Of a stretch of 52,316 nt of DNA, positions 17,794 to 24,476 are shown piece after piece. The number at the start of each line of letters is the position of its first letter. Within the stretch, counting starts at the first letter, position 1. This DNA is from Asaia bogorensis (GTDB lineage Bacteria; Pseudomonadota; Alphaproteobacteria; Acetobacterales; Acetobacteraceae): NCBI GenBank assembly GCA_943333505.2, contig CALQTN020000029.1, positions 1-52,316 of the forward strand, written 5' to 3'. The notes below the pieces were generated by a model. That model worked only from the letters and a program-made list of their open reading frames with translations, did not search any database and had not been told where the DNA came from. The position numbers were made by a program, and so were the translations under genes.

Positions 17794-19164
17794 TCAACCC
17801 TGACGATACAGCACGATTTCGATGCGGCGATTTTGTTCACGTCCTTCCGGCTTGGCATTGTCGCCAATCGGATCGGCATCGGCCCGACCTTCGGCCGAAA
17901 TGCGCGCCGGATCGCCGACGGTGCGGCTGACCACTGCCCGTGCCGCCTGGGCCCGTGCGGTGGAAAGTTGGAAATTCCCAGGGAACTGCACGGTATTGAT
18001 CGGTTGGTTATCAGTGTAGCCGATGACCTTCACCGTGCCGATTTCCGCCTTTAGTGCGGTGCCAATCCGTTCGAGCAGCGGCACGAAGCCCAGCTGCAAA
18101 GTGCCACTGCCGGACGGGAACATGCCGCGATTGCTGATCCGCACCACCGGGGTCGATGCCGTGCCGAGCACGCTGACCAGTCCCTGGTCGATTTCAGGCT
18201 TGAGGAAGGCCCGCAGTTTGTCGATCGCGGTCGGTTCCGGCGGCGGCGGTGGCGGGGGCGGTGGCAACACGATAGTGGCCCGCGAAATCGCCGGCATGGC
18301 AGTCGGCGGCGCGGCCAGCATGCGGGCATAAAGATCGTCGGACGCGGCGGCGAGCCCGCCCGAGACAAATATGAACAGCCCGCCAACCACCGCAAGCGCC
18401 GCTGCCGCTACGACCCAGACCGGCAATGATGCCCGCGCCGGGCGATAGGGGGCATCAATTCCCTGCCAATGCGGTGACAACCCTGCTTCGTGGGCCTGGC
18501 GCTGGCGGGCGATGACGGCGTAGCTTTCCTCGCGCAGCCGGTCGATTTCCGCGACCCCGCGCGGCGACAGCCGATGGCGACCCATGAAGCCGAGTGACAG
18601 GCACATATACATCAGCTCAAGCACTGGCAGATACGTGCCAGGATTTTGCTTCATCTGGCCGAGCAGGTCGAAAAACCGTTCCCCGCCGCGCACCTCCTGG
18701 TGGAAGGTGCCAACTAGCGACCGCGCGTCCCAGCCGCCGGCACCACCCCACGGGGTGTTCATCACCACGTCATCGAGGCTGGCGCACAGGGTGTAATGCG
18801 CCGGGCGCAACTGTTCCATCGGCACCCCGCCATCGCGGGCGCGCTGTTCGAAGGCGCGCATCTGCTGGACGGTGCGTTCACGCAGATCGCCGGAGTCTGG
18901 CGCGGACGCGGTATTCCGTAGCCGCGCCAGCAATTGCAGCAGGGGCGCGGCTGCGGCGGCGAGCGGGCTGTCGCCGATCGCCAGGTTTTCGGTGCCCTCG
19001 GCGAGGTTGCGCGACGCCGCCGGGGTCGGCTCGGCGCGCGCTGCGGCCTGGAAGGGGGCCGCTTGCGGTGGCGCTTGCGGCGCGGCAGGACGGCGGCCGC
19101 CTGGGGCTGGCCGGATCACGGTCCGGTCATTGTCGTCCGGCTCGGCGAATGGGTTGTCGCTCAT
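17794..19164 (-). CDS. tssL: T6SS membrane protein TssL with OmpA-like C-terminus (DotU/IcmH)
   Basis: 456 residues. A Pro/Ala-rich N-terminal tail, then the DotU cytoplasmic domain (about 65-230: YTLCASLDDVVMNTPWG, FFDLLGQMKQNP, LELMYMCLSLGFMGRH), one membrane helix near 245-270, a proline run, and a periplasmic OmpA/MotB-like domain at about 320-456 (VIGYTDNQPI, REQNRRIEIV). The OmpA part would bind peptidoglycan; in many T6SSs this is a separate protein (TagL), here it is fused. First gene of the operon, divergent from the PAAR gene, so the operon promoter should lie in 19165-19351; I see no clear consensus there. Confidence 0.95.
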   Translation of the reverse strand: MSDNPFAEPDDNDRTVIRPAPGGRRPAAPQAPPQAAPFQAAARAEPTPAASRNLAEGTENLAIGDSPLAAAAAPLLQLLARLRNTASAPDSGDLRERTVQQMRAFEQRARDGGVPMEQLRPAHYTLCASLDDVVMNTPWGGAGGWDARSLVGTFHQEVRGGERFFDLLGQMKQNPGTYLPVLELMYMCLSLGFMGRHRLSPRGVAEIDRLREESYAVIARQRQAHEAGLSPHWQGIDAPYRPARASLPVWVVAAAALAVVGGLFIFVSGGLAAASDDLYARMLAAPPTAMPAISRATIVLPPPPPPPPPEPTAIDKLRAFLKPEIDQGLVSVLGTASTPVVRISNRGMFPSGSGTLQLGFVPLLERIGTALKAEIGTVKVIGYTDNQPINTVQFPGNFQLSTARAQAARAVVSRTVGDPARISAEGRADADPIGDNAKPEGREQNRRIEIVLYRQG

Positions 19165-19351
19165 AGGTCCGCTCCCGGTTATTAATGCCCCGTGGCCCGG
19201 ATGTTATGATAGCCGTCAAACGGGTGAGGTGGAAGGTGGCGAACAAATAGAGCTTGCCGGCCAAACTGATTGGTGGTGGATTGTGAGCGTAGGGATGGCC
19301 ACATGGGCATGCCCCGGACCGTCGTGATTATGACAGGAGCCGAGCCGCAAG

Positions 19352-19642
19352 ATGGGAATGCCCGCCGCGCGTCTGACCGATATGCATGTGTGCCCGATGG
19401 TAACGGTTCTGGTGCCGCATGTCGGTGGGCCGATCGTGGGGCCGGGTTGCCTAACGGTGCTGGTCGGGATGATGCCGGCGGCACGGGTGACGGATATGCT
19501 GGTGTGCGTCGGCCCGCCAGACGTGATTGCGTTGGGTTCGTTTAGTGTGCTCATCGGCGGAATGCCGGCTGCTCGCCTGGGGGATATGTGCGCCCATGGC
19601 GGCACTATCGTGATGGGGTGTCCCACGGTTTTGATTGGATAG
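19352..19642 (+). CDS. PAAR-domain spike-tip protein
   Basis: 96 residues with three PAAR-type repeats: MPAARLTDMHVCP, MPAARVTDMLVC and MPAARLGDMCAHGG, interleaved with GPGCLTVLVG and GCPTVLIG strands. It is a stand-alone PAAR that caps VgrG and sharpens the spike; His/Cys residues of the repeats are typical Zn ligands. It is the only plus-strand gene in the T6SS block, divergent from tssL and convergent with the amidase/immunity pair, the usual place for cargo. AGGAG lies 12 bases before the ATG. Confidence 0.92.
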   Translation: MGMPAARLTDMHVCPMVTVLVPHVGGPIVGPGCLTVLVGMMPAARVTDMLVCVGPPDVIALGSFSVLIGGMPAARLGDMCAHGGTIVMGCPTVLIG

Positions 19643-19678
19643 CGTGATGTTCGGTGCGCGGTTGTTTCGGATGGCACA

Positions 19679-20074
19679 CTAGTTGCAGGATGCAGTAACC
19701 TTGGATGCCCCGGTTGTCAGCGTGCAGACTCTCGGCACCGGGCGTATATCGGCCCGATAGTACGCGTTCGTGCCAAGATAGGTGCACAGCATGAGCACCG
19801 TTTCATCCCCACCAAGGATCCACTTTGTCGCGAAACCGCCGGCCTTATTCGTTGCGCTATCCGGTGCAAGTTCAACCGGGGCCGTCTTGTTTTCTTCGCC
19901 CCGCTGACCGTCAAACAGGCGCAGCCCGTCAAGTACGGCCACTTTGGCGGGCACGGTCCCGACCAACTCAAATCGATCGTGCGGTCCCGGAAGTGTCGCT
20001 GGGCATTCTATGGCCGCCTGCGCGGTCCCGGCCATCCCGACCAGCACCAGCACCAACAACAACATACCTGACAT
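19679..20074 (-). CDS. Exported small protein, STY0300-like; candidate immunity protein
   Basis: 131 residues. An N-terminal signal peptide (LLLVLVLVGMAGTAQA) is followed by a mature part with four cysteines, starting IECPATL and including LDGLRLFDGQRGEENKTAPVELAPD and a C-terminal VCTLTTGASKVTASC. The pattern recalls the STY0300 family of small periplasmic proteins (recognised from memory). The start lies 3 bases after the stop of the amidase-like gene, so the pair is co-translated. A periplasmic location fits neutralising a peptidoglycan hydrolase delivered by T6SS; that function is inferred. Confidence 0.75.
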   Translation of the reverse strand: MSGMLLLVLVLVGMAGTAQAAIECPATLPGPHDRFELVGTVPAKVAVLDGLRLFDGQRGEENKTAPVELAPDSATNKAGGFATKWILGGDETVLMLCTYLGTNAYYRADIRPVPRVCTLTTGASKVTASCN

Positions 20075-20077
20075 CGA

Positions 20078-20563
20078 CTATTTTTTGTCCGGATGGTTTT
20101 GAATTTTCTGGGTGACGATCACCGAGAATTGATCGCCATCGTTACTCGCGCTGCCTTTCCCACCGCGAAATTTCAGCGTCCGGCGAGCGGGTGCTTTCAA
20201 GCTTGCCCACTGATCGACCACGACAATTCCGTTGGCGTCCACTGAGACAAAAATCGCCGCATGATTGCCCGTGGCCTGATTGGCATACAAATCCTTGGAA
20301 TTGAAGGTTGCAATCGCGGTGCCCGAGGGAATTTTTTTGCTGCCTGGCTTGATCTTCGGTCCCTTCCGCCAGAACGATGTCAGTGGCGCGCCGCTGGCAG
20401 CCTGGACCAGGGCAACACATTGGCCGGTGCCGACAAGTGCGGTTTTTTTCTCCCAATCGGCAATGTCGCCAGCCTGGTAAAAATCGTAGCCCGCCGCGGC
20501 GTGGGTACAACTACCATCCTCGAGAACCATTGCGATCAGGTCGGCTGGTTTTCCGATGCTCAT
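20078..20563 (-). CDS. BPSL0067-family amidase-like protein; candidate T6SS effector
   Basis: 161 residues, no signal peptide. The motifs GTGQCVALVQ, SGTAIATF, GNHAAIFVSVD, VVVDQW and NDGDQFSVI are those I associate with the BPSL0067 family, a CHAP/NlpC-like cysteine hydrolase fold. The likely catalytic Cys lies in GQC and His in GNHAAIF, with Asp in VDQW as a possible third residue. A signal-less peptidoglycan amidase next to PAAR and T6SS structural genes, followed by an exported partner, is the usual layout of an effector-immunity pair. ATG at 20563 is chosen; a GTG just before it is possible. Confidence 0.8.
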   Translation of the reverse strand: MSIGKPADLIAMVLEDGSCTHAAAGYDFYQAGDIADWEKKTALVGTGQCVALVQAASGAPLTSFWRKGPKIKPGSKKIPSGTAIATFNSKDLYANQATGNHAAIFVSVDANGIVVVDQWASLKAPARRTLKFRGGKGSASNDGDQFSVIVTQKIQNHPDKK

Positions 20564-20640
20564 CACAGTCTCACTACCCCAGGACGCGTCATTAAACGCC
20601 GTTTGTCGCTATTTTGCAATATCTTCGAACCTCTCGCCCC

Positions 20641-20744
20641 TAGAGCGTGATGACGGTAGGTGGAATCACCAAAGGTCTGGCCACGCGACCAAACAAAGAG
20701 TTAGAGCGTGATGACCGCGCCTATCAGCGGTCATCGCGCTCTAA
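20641..20744. repeat. REP-like element with long hairpin
   Basis: TAGAGCGTGATGAC occurs at 20641-20654 and again at 20702-20715. The second copy starts a hairpin: an 18-base arm from 20701 (TTAGAGCGTGATGACCGC) pairs with 20727-20744 with a single A/G change, around an 8-base loop. The first copy continues into a small GGTG-gaat-CACC hairpin. This resembles short palindromic elements scattered between genes of sphingomonads and could act as a terminator for the convergent or tandem units here. Confidence 0.65.
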
Positions 20745-20771
20745 ACCAACCCCGCCACCCGCCAAGTTCGC

Positions 20772-20858
20772 GCCCGACCTGATAGTCGCGCAGCGCCGGA
20801 TTCCAATTGTCACCATCAGCAGGCGCGATGGCGAAGGCAGCCGAGCATCCGATGCGAC
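20772..20858 (-). pseudogene. Degenerate partial copy of the downstream membrane-protein gene
   Basis: An 87-base segment repeats 21234-21321, which encodes an inner part of the YfhO-like protein (around SDARLPSPS ... DYQVG). The copies differ by about five substitutions and a one-base indel that shifts the frame, so the outer copy is non-coding. It lies just beyond the intact gene's stop codon. It looks like a decayed remnant of a duplication or of an older 3' end. The rest of 20567-20931 holds only the REP-like element and no gene. Confidence 0.7.
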
Positions 20859-20931
20859 TGCACCTACGCGCTCATCACGCCGTGCCTCCGTCACACGCCG
20901 CAGGAAAACAAGAACCCGCGTCTGAACTGGG

Positions 20932-23334
20932 CTATCGTAAGTCTGATCCATGTCGACGCAGGTCAGCCCATGCCAACCAAGCCCCCGCCGTTGCAATGGC
21001 GAGTAGACCGATCAATGACATCCAGACAGACAGCTTTCGGATGGGTGTCCAACCATCATGGATCGAAACATCGCTCATCCCTGGTTCAATGGCAATCACC
21101 ATCATTCCGATCGTACTTCGCAACGGTTGAGTCGCGCGGCCGTTCACTGTCACCACGTGTGACGGAAACCAGGGATGTGCAAGGGCAGCAAAGCCGGCGC
21201 GGTCGCTATTAATTCGCATTGTCACTTTGTCGAGCCCGACCTGATAGTCGCGCAGCACCGGATTCCAATTGTCGCCATCAGCAGGCGGCGAGGGCGAAGG
21301 CAGCCGGGCATCCGATGCGACCGCAATGGCCCGTGCTGTTGCGGTTGCGGCGTCGAAACCCTGGATATCCACAAATCGGGCGAGAGACGTCTCGATCGCC
21401 AAAATCTGCGCGGGCTTAGTCGCCGCTTCAAAGTCCCACGGCCATAGCATTGGCTTCTCAGCCGCAGCAGATGACGCAAGCGTTACGAGATTTCGGCTGA
21501 AAACGACCGGCGTAGCACCGGCGATACGCAAGGTGCGGCCGAGCACTGGTTCTTCGCGGCCGTCGCTGAAATCAGTCGGGCAGCCATTCGCCGAAGACGT
21601 ATGGCAGATCACGCGTCCGACGTTCATCGTCGCGAGCAGTGTCTCTGCCCGCAGTGATAGTCTGCGGTTGGTCTGCAGATCGTGCTCAGCCAACGCCAAC
21701 GCCGTCAGCAGGTAGTTATGGACCCGCGTAGCCGCCATGTTATGGTTGCCAGCCATCCGTTGATAGGTGGCATAGGCGCTCGCGGGGCTGCCATCAGGGC
21801 CCATGTCGATTGCAAGCTTGCCGGCGCGGTCAATCGTTATCTCGGCCACACGCTGGTGCGGCGCGATACGTTCAAGCGTCAGCCCGATATCGATCAGGAA
21901 GGACTTGTCGGTGCGCGTAATCGGCTGAATTGAGGTGCTGAGAAGGTCCAGCATCACGACGGCCGCAACGATCAGCCGGTGCCGGTCAGACAGCCAGGCT
22001 GCGACGTTCAAACTGTCCAAGCCGATTGCCGCCAAGATCCCCGCAAACAGCAGGATGAAAATAACGTCGCGGACGACGGGGTTATAGACGAACAGACAAA
22101 CTGTCAGGCAGCACACGGCAGCGATTGCCAGCGCCCGACGATCACCAGAAAGTCGCCCGCGCAATAGAGCGATGATGCCGGTCGCCGCCAGGACGATCAT
22201 CCCTCCGCCGAGATAGGCCCAGTAGTCGATCCCCCAGGTCGTGCGGGTGTTGCGCCAAAGCAGCAATTGCCCGAGCCGCTCCAGCGTGGGGAGTTGCAGG
22301 CGGAATAAGCCACTATCGGCTTCCAGCATGACCCAGTCTGCCTCGGCGATTGTCGGCAGCACGGCGATCGCGCCCGCAACCGCCCCCAGGACACCTGCTA
22401 GCGCCAGAAGCGGTAGTTCGCGCCACGGCCAGAACCGCAACGCCAACAGGATGCCCCCGAAAATTGCCAGATAGAATGCGGCGAACAGCGCGTGTGGCTG
22501 ATGATTGACGATGAGGCACGTGGTTGTGAGGGCAAAGACCACCGCATTTGCCGCTCGGCGACCGCGTCGGCGGAGCAGTCCGTCGGCGGCATAGAACAGC
22601 ACCACCACTGCCGCGATCGTGATCGCCTGTGGAAACACACCGCGATACAGAAAAAGATGGAGATGGCCGAAGGAGCCCGCAAAGCCTGCTGCAACAATCA
22701 TCGCCGGGACCGAGGAAATTCCGAACCTGCGCAGCAATGCGAAACACGCCCAGGCGCTGCCGATATGCAAGGTGAACAGGAACAGCTTCGTCGCCAGCAC
22801 CGCGTCCTGCAGCAAAAAGGCGAGAACGCCGCCTGCAACGTAACTCAGTGGACCAGTGAACCACAGCAGCGGCGCGCCGGCATATTGATAGTTGGTCCAA
22901 AACGGCAGGTATCCATTTTCGAGACCGCGGCGAACTTCCATAAAACGCGCGACATGAGTTCCGGTATCGCCGCCCAGCAAAACACCGGCGCCGAGGTATG
23001 ACTGACCGAACCACGCGGCCAGAACGGTTAGCAATGCGAAGGCCTGCAGCGGCGTCGCCGTGGCCAGCAAACGGCTAAACCCGCTTCGGTGCCACTCATA
23101 CAACACCAAAGCGATGACAGAAACGACCGTCAGCACTGCCAAAACGACGTCGAACGGCCCCAGCGCGCTCAGCAACTTGGAGAGCGACATGCGCTCACCC
23201 AGCAGGCTGAGTGCGATGGCGGCATCTTTCATCTTGTTGAGGCTGATCACGGTCAACAATGCCGACACCAAGGCCGCGACCGCGAACAGCGCAATCGCGC
23301 GACGATTGGCGGAGGCCACGGCTTGGTCAACCAT
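20932..23334 (-). CDS. Large polytopic membrane protein, YfhO-like
   Basis: 800 residues from the ATG at 23334, 4 bases after the prfB stop; an earlier in-frame start would lie inside prfB. The N-terminal two thirds contain a dozen or so hydrophobic helices, with an early conserved-looking acidic loop after the third or fourth helix (GVLLGGDTGTHVARF, WTNYQYAGAPLLWFTGPLSY). The C-terminal soluble part ends with HPWFPSHVVTVNG and a last helix before a basic tail, as in YfhO/6-pyruvoyl-tetrahydropterin-synthase-related membrane proteins. These belong to the GT-C-like glycosyltransferase group; substrate is unknown. Last gene of the amidase-PBP1A-prfB operon. Part of its 3' region is duplicated downstream. 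Confidence 0.75.
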   Translation of the reverse strand: MVDQAVASANRRAIALFAVAALVSALLTVISLNKMKDAAIALSLLGERMSLSKLLSALGPFDVVLAVLTVVSVIALVLYEWHRSGFSRLLATATPLQAFALLTVLAAWFGQSYLGAGVLLGGDTGTHVARFMEVRRGLENGYLPFWTNYQYAGAPLLWFTGPLSYVAGGVLAFLLQDAVLATKLFLFTLHIGSAWACFALLRRFGISSVPAMIVAAGFAGSFGHLHLFLYRGVFPQAITIAAVVVLFYAADGLLRRRGRRAANAVVFALTTTCLIVNHQPHALFAAFYLAIFGGILLALRFWPWRELPLLALAGVLGAVAGAIAVLPTIAEADWVMLEADSGLFRLQLPTLERLGQLLLWRNTRTTWGIDYWAYLGGGMIVLAATGIIALLRGRLSGDRRALAIAAVCCLTVCLFVYNPVVRDVIFILLFAGILAAIGLDSLNVAAWLSDRHRLIVAAVVMLDLLSTSIQPITRTDKSFLIDIGLTLERIAPHQRVAEITIDRAGKLAIDMGPDGSPASAYATYQRMAGNHNMAATRVHNYLLTALALAEHDLQTNRRLSLRAETLLATMNVGRVICHTSSANGCPTDFSDGREEPVLGRTLRIAGATPVVFSRNLVTLASSAAAEKPMLWPWDFEAATKPAQILAIETSLARFVDIQGFDAATATARAIAVASDARLPSPSPPADGDNWNPVLRDYQVGLDKVTMRINSDRAGFAALAHPWFPSHVVTVNGRATQPLRSTIGMMVIAIEPGMSDVSIHDGWTPIRKLSVWMSLIGLLAIATAGAWLAWADLRRHGSDLR

Positions 23335-23338
23335 TGAT

Positions 23339-24470
23339 TTACTCCGCCTGCGCGCTCGCAGCACTCCGCGTCGCGCCGACACGGGCAGCAAGCGAAGCTG
23401 CCATAAAGTCATCGAGCCCGCCATCCAGAACCGCTTCGGGATTGCCCTTTTCGACCCCGGTGCGGAGATCCTTCACCATTTGATACGGCGCAAGCACGTA
23501 GCTTCGTATCTGATGGCCCCAGCCGATTTCGGTTTTGGCCGCTTCGGTGGCGTTGTGGACCAATTCACGCCGCTGCAACTCTGCTTCATACATCCGTGAT
23601 TTCAGCATCGCCATTGCGGTTGCCCGATTGCGGTGCTGGCTGCGGTCGGTCTGGCAGGCGACGACGATACCAGAGGGTAGATGGGTGATACGGATGGCGG
23701 ACTCGGTCTTGTTGACGTGCTGGCCGCCAGCACCCGATGCCCGATAGGTATCAACCTTCAAATCCGAAGGGTCGATCTCGATCTCGATCGTGTCATCCAC
23801 CACTGGATAGACCCAGACGCTGGCGAAGCTGGTCTGGCGGCGCGCGGCGCTGTCGAAGGGGCTGATGCGGACCAGGCGATGCACGCCCGCCTCGGTCTTC
23901 AGCCAGCCATAAGCGTTGTGGCCGGAAATCATGAGGGTGGCGGATTTGATCCCGGCCTGCTCACCTTCCGACTCTTCGATCAACTGCACCTTGTAGCCGC
24001 GCTGTTCAGCCCAGCGCGAATACATCCGCATCAGCATCTGCGCCCAGTCTTGTGCCTCAGTCCCTCCGGCGCCGCCGTTCAGTTCCAGGAAGCAGTCATT
24101 GGCATCTGCCTCGCCCGACAGCAGGCTTTCGATCTCGCGCCGCTTGGCTTCCTTGGCCAGGGTGCGCAAATTCGCGTGCGCCTCGGCAGCCATCGCGAGA
24201 TCATTCTCGGCTTCGGCCATTTCGATCAACTCAACCGCGTCGGCGACATCGGCTTCGAGCATCAGGACGCCTTCGATGCCGGTGGCAAGTCGCGTCCGCT
24301 CGCGCATCAGGGTTTGCGCCTTAGCTGCGTCGTTCCAAAAATCGGGGTCTTCGGCGCGGTGGTTCAGTTCCTCGAGGCGGGCATTGGATGCATCCCAGTC
24401 AAAGATGCCTCCTCAGCAGCGCGACGGACTGCTTGATCTGGTCGTTGAGGGAGTCGGATTCTGCGGACAT
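23339..24470 (-). CDS. prfB: Peptide chain release factor 2, with programmed +1 frameshift
   Basis: About 376 residues when the frameshift is made. It reads UGA and UAA stop codons and releases the peptide through the GGQ motif ([16 protein letters not shown]). Codons 1-23 run from the ATG at 24470 to an in-frame TGA at 24401-24399. Reading resumes in the +1 frame (GAC TGG GAT) and continues to the TAA at 23339. The arrangement is the classical autoregulatory prfB switch. PBP1A ends 6 bases upstream and the YfhO-like gene starts 4 bases downstream, so all are one transcript. Confidence 0.97.
24399..24413 (-). promoter_or_regulatory. prfB programmed frameshift site
   Basis: Read on the minus strand: AGGAGG CAT CTT TGA C. 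The internal Shine-Dalgarno-like AGGAGG lies three bases before the slippery CTT, and the stop TGA is followed by C, the weak context. This matches the canonical layout in which scarce RF2 makes the ribosome shift by +1. Confidence 0.96.
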
Positions 24471-24476
24471 GGCGCG

